Notes: generated by a model from the letters alone, not told the origin. Counted from the stretch's first letter, positions 1-18,056 are shown. The stretch: DNA of 64,000 nucleotides from Pirellulales bacterium (GCA_019636345.1 JAHBXQ010000006.1:186001-250000); one strand, 5' to 3'. Made by a program: numbers and translations.

Positions 1-1542
1 CGCCTCGTCGGCCCAAGCCGGGATCCGCAGCCGCACCGCGAACGGCTCGGCGGTGCATTCGTCGACGGAAATCCGGATCGCGCCGTCCCAGGGATACCCG
101 GTCGTCATGGTCCACCGCAGCGGCTGGCTCCGCAGCGTGGTCGTCAACCGATGACTGCCGTAAAGGTTCACCGTGATCGCGTCCTCGCTTGCGGCAAGTG
201 CATACCCGCCGACCTGGGCGATGATTCGCAGCAGATTCGGCGGACAACAGAACGACGTGAAGAAGGGCTGCCGAGTGCGCGGGAACCGTAACTCGGTCGG
301 CAGCGGATCGACGACCCGCAGCGGGTTCGAGTAGAAGTAGTTCGTTCCCGCGAGGTCGACTCCGGCCAGAACGCTGTTGTAGAGGGCGGTCTCGACGGCG
401 TCGGCGTACTTCGCTTCGCCGGTCAGCAGCATCATTCGCCAACTCCACATCATGCCGGCGATATTGGCGCAGGTTTCGTTGTGGGCCGTCGTCTGCGGCA
501 ATTGATAATTGCGACCGTAGGCCTGATGGATGCGCGTGATTTGCTCCTGGGCCGCCGCCCCGTCGGGCGAGGCGCCGTCGTAGAGCGCCCCGCATCCCCC
601 GGTCACGTACTGCTTCTTCGTCGCCAGACTGTGCCACAACGTCGGCAGCGGCGCAAACATGGATTCTCGCCCGGTGGCCGCGAACAGGTCCGCGGCTCCG
701 CAATAGAGATAATTGGCCCGCACGGCATGGCCGACAACTTCGTCTTGGCGATTCCAAGGGACGCGATCCTGATTGTCGTCTCCTCCGGCTGAAACGAGGT
801 CGCGCATCGCGAACAGCCGCTCCGCCAGTTCCAGGTGGGCCGGATCGCCCGTTTCGCGAGCGAGGTCGACCAGCCCGATGTAGTGAGCCGGGCAGACCGA
901 ATTGCGGGCCAGTTCCGGAGTCGGGTTCTGGAACGCGACGTTGAGGAATTCCGCGGCCTTCTCGGCGACCGTCAGCAGTTCGGTCCTCCCCGTCGTCCGG
1001 TGATCGAGGCAGGCGGTCGTCATGAGATGGCCCATGTTGTACATCTCAAACGCGAACCGATCGCCGAACGGCTGGGCCGATCGATCGCCGTTTCGTTGGC
1101 GGATAAGGATCGGCGTGTGGAGATAGCCGTCCTCCCGTTGTGCAGCCGCGATCGCCGCGATCGATCGGTCTATGAGGCGCCCGAGCGCCGGATCGGGCTT
1201 CATCGCGTGGCTTGCCAGCGCCGCTTCCAGCCACTTGTAGAAGTCGCCGTCATTCCACTGGGCGCCGTGATACGCGCCCCGCTTCATCCCGGCGGCGATT
1301 TCGAAGTGTTCCAGAAACGGCTTGTAGGTCCCCTGCTCCATGAGGCGCCCCATTGCAGGGATTGACGCTTCGCGACACACCGCGACTCGCTCCGCGAGAA
1401 ATCCGTCGGTCCACGCAACGCTGCGAAAATCAATCGGCCGCAGCACCGCATAGGGTCCGTACGCGGAAGTCGTCTCCGAAGCACTGGCGGAACGAGCTGC
1501 AACCGCCAGCGCGAGGAGCAGAAGTACGCCGCTTCTCTTCAC
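1..1542 (-). CDS. GH127-like beta-L-arabinofuranosidase, C-terminus beyond window
   Basis: The reading frame is open from a GTG at 1542 to the window edge (514 codons seen), so the C-terminus is missing. The N-terminus (VKRSGVLLLLALAVAARSAS) is a clear signal peptide, so the enzyme should be exported. The body matches the alpha/alpha-barrel of GH127: a YVTGG motif, a HNETCANIAG stretch and an FCCPPNLLR stretch. In the characterised GH127 enzyme the Glu and Cys of the ETC motif and the Cys-Cys pair hold the active-site zinc, and all are present here. GH127 enzymes release beta-L-arabinofuranose. GH146 and other DUF1680 relatives are alternatives. The gene is divergent from the MGH1-like gene across about 470 bp. 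The start is chosen because it places the signal peptide at the terminus; the ribosome site is weak. Confidence 0.85.
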   Translation of the reverse strand, partial: MKRSGVLLLLALAVAARSASASETTSAYGPYAVLRPIDFRSVAWTDGFLAERVAVCREASIPAMGRLMEQGTYKPFLEHFEIAAGMKRGAYHGAQWNDGDFYKWLEAALASHAMKPDPALGRLIDRSIAAIAAAQREDGYLHTPILIRQRNGDRSAQPFGDRFAFEMYNMGHLMTTACLDHRTTGRTELLTVAEKAAEFLNVAFQNPTPELARNSVCPAHYIGLVDLARETGDPAHLELAERLFAMRDLVSAGGDDNQDRVPWNRQDEVVGHAVRANYLYCGAADLFAATGRESMFAPLPTLWHSLATKKQYVTGGCGALYDGASPDGAAAQEQITRIHQAYGRNYQLPQTTAHNETCANIAGMMWSWRMMLLTGEAKYADAVETALYNSVLAGVDLAGTNYFYSNPLRVVDPLPTELRFPRTRQPFFTSFCCPPNLLRIIAQVGGYALAASEDAITVNLYGSHRLTTTLRSQPLRWTMTTGYPWDGAIRISVDECTAEPFAVRLRIPAWADEA

Positions 1543-2008
1543 AAGTCCAAAAAGAAGTCCCGTGCACGTGCGCGAAGGCGCAAAGCGTCGCGGCAGGCGC
1601 CCCTTACTAGGGGGTCTTGCTGGGACAAACAGCAAGTGCCTTGGAATTGCCATCAATACGCTAGCGCGTCCTGGACCTAGCGGTTCACAGCGTGAAATCA
1701 GCGCCGACGAGCCGCGATGCCTCATCGAACTTCGTTCGGTGCTCCAGTCAGATTTGCGCCTGAGCGTCTCTGCGCGAACGTCATGGACAGAACGCAACTC
1801 GGAATCGCTCGGACAGCGCCGCGAAGGCAGTCCGGCGGCGATCGACGCCGGGGCGAGGATTTGCGACGACGCACTGGTAAAATACATAAAATGGCTGTTG
1901 AGACCGAGACCGTGACAAGGCATAGTTCAAGCGGCCCTTTGCCGCCGACCGCCGCTGCGACTAGCATGACGGGCGTTGGTTGCAGGACAAGTCTCGGCGA
2001 GCGAAACC
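1543..2008. other. Divergent intergenic region, GH127 / MGH1-like
   Basis: This 466-bp gap separates two genes transcribed outward. It holds the perfect inverted repeat listed at 1616-1636. Short reading frames across it have no recognisable family or convincing start, so I call no gene. Confidence 0.6.
1616..1636. promoter_or_regulatory. Inverted repeat CTTGCTG-N7-CAGCAAG
   Basis: A perfect 7-bp inverted repeat with a 7-bp centre lies in the divergent promoter region. Its inner geometry, TTGC-N11-GCAA, recurs at 18112-18130 in another divergent promoter region. It may be an operator. It has no T-run, which argues against a terminator. Confidence 0.35.
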
Positions 2009-3604
2009 ATGTGGCGGAATCTACGCAAGCGACGACTTCGTCCGGCGCTTGGCACGGCGCTCGCGCCGTTGTTCCTCGTCGCCGCCGGCCCCGTCGCGGC
2101 GGGCGATTTTGCCGTCCTGCAACCGGACGACTACCGCCATTATACCGAGCGGTTCGCCGCCAGCGACGACGAAAGCGTCGTCAACCTCGTCCCGAACGCC
2201 ACGGCCTGGGAGTGGATGGAAGCCGGGGCGCCGTTGTTCGCGTGTCCGTCCGCGCGGTTCGAGGAAACCTACTACTTTCGCTGGTGGAGCTACCGCAAAC
2301 ATCTCAAGCAGACTCCTCAGGGCGTTCTGTTGACTGAGTTCCTCACGCCCGTCAGCCACGGGGGGCCGTACAACACGATCTCCTGCGCCGCGGGGCACCA
2401 CGTGGCCGAGGGTCGTTGGCTGCGCGAGCAGGAGTTTCTTGACGACTACGCCCGGTATTGGTTCCGCGGCGGTCCGTCGGGAGGGCCGGCGCCGCACTTC
2501 CGCAACTTCAGCAGTTGGCTCACCGTGGCGCTGTGGGAACGACGACTGGCCGTTGGCGACGACCTGCTCGTGCGCGACCTGCTTGACGACATGGTCGACG
2601 ACTACCGCGCGTGGGAATCCGAGCGGCAAGTGCGCGGCGGCCTGTTCTGGCAATTCGACGTCCGCGACGGGATGGAGGAGTCGATCAGCGGCGGCCGCCG
2701 CGAGCGGAACCTCCGCCCCACGATCAACAGTTACATGGCGGCCAACGCCAGCGCCATTGCTGACATTGCCGACGCGGCGGGACGATCCGATCTGGCCGAG
2801 GAGTTCGCCGCCAAAGCGAACCGATTGCGTGAACTGCTCAACGCTCGCTTGTGGGACGTGCAGGCCCAGTTCTACAAAGTTCGTCGCCCTAACGGTGCAT
2901 TTTCCGATGCCCGCGAAGCGATCGGCTTTCTCCCCTGGCGATTCGGTCTGGCGCCCGCCGAGTATGCGCCGGCCTGGAAGCAGTTGACCGACTCGGACGG
3001 GTTTCGCGCTCCGCGCGGGCTCACGACCGCCGAACGCCGCCATCCCCAATTTCGCACCCACGGCACGGGGACCTGCGAGTGGGACGGCGCCGTCTGGCCG
3101 TTCGCCTCCAGTCAGACGCTCGACGCGCTGCAGAACTTCCTTCGCAGCGACGATGTGCCGAAAGCATCTCGGCCGGTCTCGAAGCGGGACTTCTTCGAGC
3201 AATTGCTCGTCTATGCGGAAGCTCATCAGCGGGACGGCGTCGCCTATCTCGGCGAGTACTACGACGAGACGACCGGCAAGTGGCTCATCACCGGGCCCAA
3301 GGAACGGCGGAGCCGATACTACAATCACTCGACCTTCGCCGACCTTGTGATCCGCGGGCTGACGGGAATCGTACCGCGGGCGGACGACGTGTTGGTCGTC
3401 GATCCGCTGTTGCCGGAGGATGGTTGGGACTGGTTTTGTCTCGATGGCGTTCCCTACCACGGCCGGCTGGTGACGATCGTGTGGGATAGGGACGGCCGGC
3501 GGTTTGATCGAGGCGCAGGGTTGTCCGTGCTGGTCGACGGTCGCGAGGCGGCCCGCGCGCCGAGGCTGTCACGTCTGGAGATCGACTTGACCCGCATTCG
3601 CTAA
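2009..3604 (+). CDS. MGH1/GH63-like alpha/alpha-toroid glycoside hydrolase
   Basis: This is an exported protein of 531 residues. I chose ATG 2009 over an in-frame TTG at 1976 because it starts a basic, hydrophobic signal peptide (MWRNLRKRRLRPALGTALAP) ending near VAAG. The mature part looks like the mannosylglycerate-hydrolase-like (MGH1) and GH63 clan fold: an FRWWSYRKH motif, SCAAGHH, FWQFDVRDGMEESISGG, NSYMAAN and a late GTCEWDGAVWPFASSQT motif. Substrate cannot be read from sequence. The family includes enzymes found in rhamnogalacturonan loci, and the neighbours GH127 and GH95 agree with side-chain trimming. The GH95 gene follows 80 bp downstream on the same strand, so co-transcription is likely. 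Confidence 0.75.
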   Translation: MWRNLRKRRLRPALGTALAPLFLVAAGPVAAGDFAVLQPDDYRHYTERFAASDDESVVNLVPNATAWEWMEAGAPLFACPSARFEETYYFRWWSYRKHLKQTPQGVLLTEFLTPVSHGGPYNTISCAAGHHVAEGRWLREQEFLDDYARYWFRGGPSGGPAPHFRNFSSWLTVALWERRLAVGDDLLVRDLLDDMVDDYRAWESERQVRGGLFWQFDVRDGMEESISGGRRERNLRPTINSYMAANASAIADIADAAGRSDLAEEFAAKANRLRELLNARLWDVQAQFYKVRRPNGAFSDAREAIGFLPWRFGLAPAEYAPAWKQLTDSDGFRAPRGLTTAERRHPQFRTHGTGTCEWDGAVWPFASSQTLDALQNFLRSDDVPKASRPVSKRDFFEQLLVYAEAHQRDGVAYLGEYYDETTGKWLITGPKERRSRYYNHSTFADLVIRGLTGIVPRADDVLVVDPLLPEDGWDWFCLDGVPYHGRLVTIVWDRDGRRFDRGAGLSVLVDGREAARAPRLSRLEIDLTRIR

Positions 3605-3684
3605 GCTGTTGCTTCTCACTGAGACTGACCCTGCTAGGCGCAAGCGGCCCTCGCTTACGCACTTTTCATAGGAACGAAGTCAAT

Positions 3685-6081
<2,397 letters not shown>

Positions 6082-6194
6082 CGGCTGGGCCATGGGGCAT
6101 GGGGCATGGGGCGATAGTACGATCGCACGCGAGCCGATTAAGACATGATCCCCCTGTCCCAAGGCCCGATCGTCCCCCAGTTTTCTGGCCGCCC
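6082..6194. repeat. Short tandem repeat in convergent gap
   Basis: This gap lies between the convergent GH95 and TIM-barrel genes. Positions 6091-6111 are three exact tandem copies of the heptamer CATGGGG. No clear terminator hairpin was found. Confidence 0.6.
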
Positions 6195-7136
6195 CTATTC
6201 CGTCCCCCCCTCCCCAAACACGGCCTTCAAATAGCGCGCGTTCGCCCCGAAATTGCCGACGACGTCGCGAGTCCGCGTCGCGTCGCGCGACCGTTCCATG
6301 ACGAGCCAGCCGTACCATTGCAGTTCGTCGAGCGTCGCCTTGACGGCGTGCAGGTCGAGCCGCCGGTTGTGCTCCAACAGCACGCCGTCCTCGTCGGTGC
6401 AGTGGATCTGGCATACGTATTCGCGGCCGAGCGTCCGAAGTTCCTGGCACACGTCGCGGCCCGCTTGCAGGGCGTTTGCGAAGTTGAAATAACTGCGGAT
6501 CGTCGGCGAGTCGATCTCCTCGAGCAGCCGGCGTTCCTCCGCCGCGTCTAACGCCGTTTCGATCCCCACAATCACCCCCGCCTCAGCGGCGCGGGCGCCG
6601 ACCTTCTGCAGCCGCTCGACGATTACGGGCCGCAACTCGGGACGCTTTTGCAAGTCTCCCTGGACCCCCAGCGGCAAGAATGCGATGCGGACCCCCAGGG
6701 CCGTCATCGTGGCGAGACAATCGCCGACCATTCGCTGGTAAGTCGGCCGCTCGGCGAACGACTGTGCGTAGAACCCCGACATCGCGACGCTGCAGATTTG
6801 CACGCCGGTCGTCTGCGACTCGTCGAGAAACTGTCGCTGCACGTCGGGGTCGGCCAGAGCGTTCTCGAACGTCTCCCGCGCCCCGAGCGAGCCCATGTCG
6901 AGCTCGATCCCGTCGGCGCCAATTTCCTGCGCGCGGCCGAACGCCCCCAGTTTCTGGCGTTTAAGGATCATCCAGTCGCACACGCCAATGGGGCGTCGGC
7001 CTTTCTCATCCCCAGGCTTGGCCGCCTCGGCCAAGGCGCCAGTCTGCGACGTCAAGATCCCTGCGGCAACAGCGCCCAAAGTGCGACGAAGAAACAATCG
7101 TCGATCGACGGAGGCGAACGATTCTCGTAACGGCAT
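6195..7136 (-). CDS. Tat-exported sugar phosphate isomerase/epimerase-like TIM-barrel protein
   Basis: The 313-residue protein carries a twin-arginine signal (DRRLFLRRTLGAVAAGILTS) followed by an AP-endonuclease-2/xylose-isomerase-like TIM barrel (GVCDWMILKR, GADGIELDMGS, VGIETALDAAEERRLLEEI, FNFANALQAGRD). This family covers sugar isomerases and epimerases. Tat-exported versions are common in planctomycetes and mostly uncharacterised. It is the last gene of a minus-strand unit, 6 bp after the LacZ-type GH2. An exported isomerase-like protein could act on a free sugar or lactone made by the neighbouring hydrolases; that is inference. The substrate is unknown. Confidence 0.75.
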   Translation of the reverse strand: MPLRESFASVDRRLFLRRTLGAVAAGILTSQTGALAEAAKPGDEKGRRPIGVCDWMILKRQKLGAFGRAQEIGADGIELDMGSLGARETFENALADPDVQRQFLDESQTTGVQICSVAMSGFYAQSFAERPTYQRMVGDCLATMTALGVRIAFLPLGVQGDLQKRPELRPVIVERLQKVGARAAEAGVIVGIETALDAAEERRLLEEIDSPTIRSYFNFANALQAGRDVCQELRTLGREYVCQIHCTDEDGVLLEHNRRLDLHAVKATLDELQWYGWLVMERSRDATRTRDVVGNFGANARYLKAVFGEGGTE

Positions 7137-7142
7137 GGTGCA

Positions 7143-13036
<5,894 letters not shown>

Positions 13037-13447
13037 GGCTTCAACGTGGTGAGAGACAAATCGCCCGCGAATCTTGCGGATCAGCGCGAAACGTGTTGCC
13101 TGGCCCTTCCGCGGCTCGGCGAGGAAGCGTCTCAGCGTCGCCGACGAGTTGGCTTCCGCTCAATCGCTGCAACTCAAACTGGTTTCAGTTCCTGCCCCAG
13201 TTTACCTATGCCGCGTCGCACCGTGTAGGAGCGGAAGATGAACGCGTAAGAACGCAGATGTGCTGCAAGTTGTAGTTGGGGAACAGGCCGGAACTTGACT
13301 TGCGGAGGAGGCAGCCTGCTTGCGTCCGAAACTCTGTCGCGAGTTGTCCGCGATCCTCTGCGGTCTCTTTTGCGAGATGCTGCGCAAGTCAACCAAGAGA
13401 TTTCATTTGCGTGATTCGCGGGCTGTGGCCCCCCTGGAAGTGCGTAC
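13037..13447. other. Intergenic region upstream of the GH95-GH2 unit
   Basis: This gap probably carries the promoter of the minus-strand GH95 unit and the end of the GH106 unit. It contains several TTGC/GCAA elements: the direct repeat at 13300-13325 and an inverted pair TTGCG/CGCAA at 13370-13387. No gene was recognised. Confidence 0.5.
13300..13325. promoter_or_regulatory. TTGC direct repeat, 20-bp period
   Basis: TTGCGG at 13300 and TTGCGT at 13320 are exactly 20 bp apart. The same period occurs in the triple repeats at 36868-36914 and 42351-42397. It is about 265-290 bp upstream of the GH95 start. It may be a weaker copy of the same operator. Confidence 0.35.
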
Positions 13448-14581
13448 TCAATCGCGAAGCGGCCGCGACGTCGCCAACGCGATCGCCCGCCCTTCGGATC
13501 CCACCGCGCAGTAGAAGTGGTACACGATCCCGTCGTGCTTAAGCACCCACGGCTTGTGGGCGAACGTCTTGTCCCACGGTTCGGTCGGCCGGATCAGCGC
13601 CGGGCCGTCCCACTGGGTCCAGTGGACGAGGTCCCGCGACACGGCGAACGAATCAAAGGCCCCCGGACCCCATTGCAGCCCGAAGTAGAACATGACCCAC
13701 AGGTCGCCGATTCGTACGATTTGCGGATCGCCGGAGATCCCGCGACCGTTGTCGACAACAGGCCCGTCGCCGTATCTCCGCCAACGGAGCATGTCGTCGG
13801 AAACCGCCATGCCGATCCGCTCGATCCCCTCGCCTTGTTGCTTGCCGTTGTAGAACATGACGAACGGCGCCCCGAGCGACTCGTCCTTGTCCCACACCAC
13901 GTGGCTCTTGTAGAGCGTGGCCTGTTCGAACGGCCGCGCGTCGTCGTCCCCGGGGCCGAGCACCGGGTTGCCTTCGTATCGTCGCCAGGGCTTTGCTTCC
14001 TGCGGTGCGTTCGTCCACGCGACCCCAAGGGACAACGGGTCCGGCTCGTACCCCTGCTTGTTCCCGCCGAAGTACGTCAGCCAGTACTTGTCGTCGAACG
14101 GCTGCAGGGCATGGGTCCCCTCCCAGCGATGGTCCACCAGCGCAATGCTGCCGTCCGCTTGCCACGCGTCCCAAGTTCCTGTTCGGAACTCCAAGATTGT
14201 TCCGAGCGGCTCCCATCTTACGAGGTCGGCGCTCTTGGCGAGAAAGGTCTGGTAGCCGATCTTGTCGGCGATCGCTACGTAGACCATGTACCAGGCATCC
14301 GTGCCGCGAAAAACATTCGGGCAGTCGATGAGCTGGCCCGCGCCCGGTTGCAGCACAATACCGACCTTGAAGGGCGTCTTCGCTTCCTCGTACACGGCTT
14401 GCATGCTTTCCGCGTCAACGCGATGCTCGTCGGGCACGGCGTTAAGCGGGTCGACATGTCCTGGCTCGCGGGCTGCGGTCGGGGCGGAGTCGATCGTCAG
14501 CGTCATTCCGATTGCAACCGCACACAGCCATCGGCGAGATCGTTGAACGGGCGCCGACCTCGCGGGGGTGAACCTATTCAT
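13448..14581 (-). CDS. Exported five-bladed beta-propeller glycosidase-like protein
   Basis: The product is 377 residues. ATG 14581 is preceded by a strong AGGAGGAG ribosome site seven bases upstream, lying inside the end of the GH106 gene, which it overlaps by 8 bp. A basic N-terminus and hydrophobic stretch form a signal peptide. The rest alternates propeller blades typical of GH43/GH117/GH130-like proteins: LIDCPNVFRG, WDAWQADGSIALVDHRWEG, VMFYNGKQQGEGIERIGMAVSDD, GISGDPQIVRIGDLWVMFYFG and KTFAHKPWVLKHDG. I cannot assign a GH family or substrate. Overlap with GH106 and the embedded ribosome site indicate one transcript and coupled translation. Confidence 0.7.
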   Translation of the reverse strand: MNRFTPARSAPVQRSRRWLCAVAIGMTLTIDSAPTAAREPGHVDPLNAVPDEHRVDAESMQAVYEEAKTPFKVGIVLQPGAGQLIDCPNVFRGTDAWYMVYVAIADKIGYQTFLAKSADLVRWEPLGTILEFRTGTWDAWQADGSIALVDHRWEGTHALQPFDDKYWLTYFGGNKQGYEPDPLSLGVAWTNAPQEAKPWRRYEGNPVLGPGDDDARPFEQATLYKSHVVWDKDESLGAPFVMFYNGKQQGEGIERIGMAVSDDMLRWRRYGDGPVVDNGRGISGDPQIVRIGDLWVMFYFGLQWGPGAFDSFAVSRDLVHWTQWDGPALIRPTEPWDKTFAHKPWVLKHDGIVYHFYCAVGSEGRAIALATSRPLRD

Positions 14582-17500
14582 TCCGAGACTCCTCCTCGAT
14601 TTCTCTCCACACGGTGACGGGCCCCAGCAGGCCCGCCGGCAGCAGTCGGGCATCTGCGGCCGGCCGGCGAGCTGTCATCCACGCTCGCGCGGGGCCGACC
14701 CCGTTCGCGTCGCCGACGAGCCGGTTGGCCCAGGTATTGTAGACTTCGACGACAAGCTCGTTCTCCCCGCCGCGCAGCTTCCCGGTTGCCTCGACAAGGA
14801 AGGGCGACTTCCATGCGACGCCGCAATCGGCGCCGTTGAGCGTCACCCGCGCCAGGTTCTCGACCCGGCCCAGTTCAATCCACGTTCGCCCCGAGCCAAT
14901 GACCTCCCCGTCAGCGCGGAACGACTTCGAATATGCGGCGTTGCCCGAGTAATGCCTCACTCCCGGGTCGGCGTGGGTCGTCCAATCGATCAACTCCGTG
15001 AACTCGACCGCTTCGACAGGGCCCCCCAGCGACGGATCGAATCGCACTTGCCACGGCCCGGCGAGCGTCCTCGCCAAGCTGCGATTCTGCCGTTGCGGCA
15101 AGTTCGACGGCTTTTGCGGGAACACGAGGAAGCGGCTTTCGTGAGGCCCCAAGCGGAACGTCGTCGTCGTCCGCAGATCGTCGGTGAGCTCCACGCGCCG
15201 TCCGGGAAAGGCGATCCGCGCGCCTGTCGCCGGGTCCCACAGTTCCGCCGTCGCGGCCGCGACGCGGAAGGTTCCGCGCACCCCCGTCGTGCGCGCGCCC
15301 TGGTTCGCGATGAAGTACGCGTCGGCGTCCGCGGTGCGGCGGTGGGTCCATGCAAGCTCGCCGGGCTGGCCATCGAACTCGGCGTCCGGGACGAGTCCCA
15401 ACTCCGCGCGAAGATTAAGGCCCTTCGTCCCGCAAACGACCACGCCGTCCCCGAGCCGGCGAATCTCTCCTCTCGCGTTGCGGGAGGGGAGTTCAGTCGG
15501 CCAAAGCTCCTCCAATCGTGCCTCGTAAGCTCGTCGCATGTCGGAGTCGGACGCCCCGACTCTCGCCATCGGCAGCGGCCGCTCGCACAGGACCACCGTC
15601 CCCCCCCCGCGGATTAACTCGAGCAACTTGGCCGCGACGGCCGGCGACATCCGCGCTCCGTCGGGTTGCAGCGGATGCCGCCCTGGCACGACGAGCAACC
15701 GATAGCTCGCCCCGCCGGGGAGCACGATCCGCCCCCCCTCGACGCGGCACAACTGCAGCAAGGCGTCCGGCCCCAGCGAGTCAAAGGCGAACCCGTTCAG
15801 CGGATCGACCCACGCGGCTGGATCGACGATGTTCGCCGCGTGTCGCACCCCGGGCGGGCCCTCGGCCACTGGCGTGTCGCGATTCATTCGCCGCAGTTGC
15901 TCCGCTCGCTGTCGTCCCAGATCCGACAACCCCGGCAAGAACGGGAGTCGTTCGGGGAGTACCGCCCGGCTGGGGATTTCCTCCCCCGTGAATACCGCCA
16001 CGTCGACGACCGGGGCGCCGCATTGCAACACCCCCTGGCACCGCCTGACGTAGTCGATCCATCCCCCTACTGCCGGCCACCACGTTTGGCCGCGCTGGAA
16101 CAGCAGTCCGACGTTGTCGAGCGTCATCCCTGGCCGTCGCTCGAGCCACGGATTGTGCGCGAACACGTGAAACACCAGCCGATTCGCTCCGGCCGCAAAC
16201 TGGCGATCGGCCAGCGGCTTAAGCAACGCCGGGTGTTCGTCCCACTCCATCCGCAATTGAGTGAAGGCCTCGGCCTGCACGATCGGCTTGCCGTAGACGT
16301 GCGCCGCCGAGATCGCATCCAGCATGTCGTTGGGCTTGTCGTGCGTCGGGCTTCGCAGCCAGAACTCGCCCATCGGCACGTCGACGGCGCGAAAGTGCTC
16401 CATTCCCCGGGCCGACATCGTCGGCGCCACGCACTCGGCCGAGAACTGGCAGCGGTGTTTGTCGGCTAACTCGGCGAGCGTGCCGAAGAATCGCTCCTGC
16501 AACAGTTCGTTGAGCGTCACGCGCCAGTCGTGCAGAAACTGCTCCGAGGAGTTGGCGTCGCCGACGGGACGCCCCGCAAGCGTCGGCAGATACGGCAGCG
16601 GCTCGTATCCGCGGCGGCGGCGAAACTCTTCCAACATCCCCGGCGTCCAGTTCTGGCTGCCGCATTCCCAACTGTCGACGTGCAGCGTGGTCAGCGTACG
16701 ACTCGCCGCGGGGCCGACGTCCTTGAGCACTTCCGCGAACCATCGTTCGAACTGAAGTCGAACCGCGACCGGGTTGAGCTTGTCGCACTCGAGCCCCTTG
16801 CCCCCGCCGGCCGTATCGTTGTGGGCGCCAGTTGAGGTGTGGCCAAGCCGCAGCACGCGCCACCGCCCCGCGGGGGGATTCCAGTCGAGCGTGCCGTCCG
16901 CGCCGAGCTTGTCGGTGAGATCAAGCACCGCCTTCGGCTGAATCGCCAAGTCGGTCGGGCACTGTTTGTCGGTCGACCACGGACTCACGCTCCATGACGA
17001 ACCGTTCTTCCCTTCCCATTGGTGGATTCGCGGTTCCGCCGAGAGTTCGAGGGTGCGCACCTTGAGCACCGGCGACCATTTGGCCGAGTCGAGATCCTCG
17101 GCGCCTGGCTCGGTCCCAACCTTGTTCCAGGTGAAGCGAAACCGCCTGGCGGCCGTCGCGGGGATCGCGTGCGTGACGGTCTTGTCGCCGTTGTGCCAAC
17201 CGTGACGCGGCGGGGCAAGTTGCGTCACGGGGACGAACGAACGGCCGTCAGGACTCGCCTCGACGACGAACCGGTGGGCCTGCGAGTTGGCGCCATCGGG
17301 AGTGATTGTGATTGAACGGCAGGTGAACGGCTCAGCGAATTCGTACAACACCCATCCGCGGTCCTCGAGGCGCAACCGGGGCTGTTCCGAGCGGTCGGCG
17401 TTCCCTGCCAGAAATGTCGCGTCGACGTCTTCCCGACTTGTCGTCACGCTCGGTCGCACGGTGCGCGACGTGATCCCGGCGCTTGGACCCGCCGGAAACG

Positions 17501-18056
17501 CCAGCACCGCGACGTCGCGGTAATGCCCTTCCTTTGCAGGCGGTTGATCCAAGGCGAGCGGACCGGCACTGGAGCGTTCGGTTTCGTCGCCGACGATCGC
17601 TTCCGACCACGTCAATTGCTGCATCGACAGCTCAGGAGTAATCCACGGCCCCCCTGCTGTGGCGAACCCGTCGCACACGTGCAGGGCCAGTTTCAGCCCG
17701 CGACGTTCTGCACCTGAGACAGCGTGCCGAACATAGTCGCGCCACTCAGGCGACAGCTGCACGACCGGCGTCGGCCAGGGGGATTCGGCCAGCGGGCCCT
17801 TGATCGGCATCAGGTACGCCCCGCCGAGCCCGGCCTGCTGCATCGCGTGCAAGTCCGCGTCGATCCCCTCGCGCGACACGCAGCCGTGCATCCAGTACCA
17901 AAACGCCCATGGCTTGGCCTCGGCTGGAGGGTTCTCGAATGCCGCGAGAAACTCGTTCGCTCGCGCAGTGCGGAGACCCCTGACGCCGTTGATCGCAAGG
18001 ATCGCACAGGCGCCCCACACTACGATCCTGCGCCGCATGAGACAGGCAAACGACAT
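14574..18056 (-). CDS. GH106-like alpha-L-rhamnosidase
   Basis: This 1160-residue exported protein matches the GH106 architecture. After a signal peptide (RRRIVVWGACAILAINGV), the mature protein begins with the family hallmark FENPPAEAKPWAFWYWMHG, followed by the TIM barrel (GGAYLMPIKGP, CDGFATAGGPW, LHVDSWECGSQNWTPGMLEEF) and C-terminal beta domains (TWIELGRVENLARVTLNG, NELVVEVYNTWANRL). GH106 enzymes remove alpha-L-rhamnose; the characterised gut enzyme acts on rhamnogalacturonan-II. ATG 18056 is preferred over an in-frame TTG at 18083; a third option is ATG 18038. The gene is divergent from the GH2 at 18226, across about 170 bp. Confidence 0.88.
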   Translation of the reverse strand: MSFACLMRRRIVVWGACAILAINGVRGLRTARANEFLAAFENPPAEAKPWAFWYWMHGCVSREGIDADLHAMQQAGLGGAYLMPIKGPLAESPWPTPVVQLSPEWRDYVRHAVSGAERRGLKLALHVCDGFATAGGPWITPELSMQQLTWSEAIVGDETERSSAGPLALDQPPAKEGHYRDVAVLAFPAGPSAGITSRTVRPSVTTSREDVDATFLAGNADRSEQPRLRLEDRGWVLYEFAEPFTCRSITITPDGANSQAHRFVVEASPDGRSFVPVTQLAPPRHGWHNGDKTVTHAIPATAARRFRFTWNKVGTEPGAEDLDSAKWSPVLKVRTLELSAEPRIHQWEGKNGSSWSVSPWSTDKQCPTDLAIQPKAVLDLTDKLGADGTLDWNPPAGRWRVLRLGHTSTGAHNDTAGGGKGLECDKLNPVAVRLQFERWFAEVLKDVGPAASRTLTTLHVDSWECGSQNWTPGMLEEFRRRRGYEPLPYLPTLAGRPVGDANSSEQFLHDWRVTLNELLQERFFGTLAELADKHRCQFSAECVAPTMSARGMEHFRAVDVPMGEFWLRSPTHDKPNDMLDAISAAHVYGKPIVQAEAFTQLRMEWDEHPALLKPLADRQFAAGANRLVFHVFAHNPWLERRPGMTLDNVGLLFQRGQTWWPAVGGWIDYVRRCQGVLQCGAPVVDVAVFTGEEIPSRAVLPERLPFLPGLSDLGRQRAEQLRRMNRDTPVAEGPPGVRHAANIVDPAAWVDPLNGFAFDSLGPDALLQLCRVEGGRIVLPGGASYRLLVVPGRHPLQPDGARMSPAVAAKLLELIRGGGTVVLCERPLPMARVGASDSDMRRAYEARLEELWPTELPSRNARGEIRRLGDGVVVCGTKGLNLRAELGLVPDAEFDGQPGELAWTHRRTADADAYFIANQGARTTGVRGTFRVAAATAELWDPATGARIAFPGRRVELTDDLRTTTTFRLGPHESRFLVFPQKPSNLPQRQNRSLARTLAGPWQVRFDPSLGGPVEAVEFTELIDWTTHADPGVRHYSGNAAYSKSFRADGEVIGSGRTWIELGRVENLARVTLNGADCGVAWKSPFLVEATGKLRGGENELVVEVYNTWANRLVGDANGVGPARAWMTARRPAADARLLPAGLLGPVTVWREIEEESRNE

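Noticed and set aside
1-1542. Suspected frameshift in the GH127 gene near 660
   Set aside because: Re-reading the complement restored one missed G; the frame is continuous through YVTGG and CCPPN.
2021-3460. 479-codon minus-strand frame opposite the MGH1-like gene
   Set aside because: High-GC shadow of the plus-strand gene; no family motif and no plausible start.
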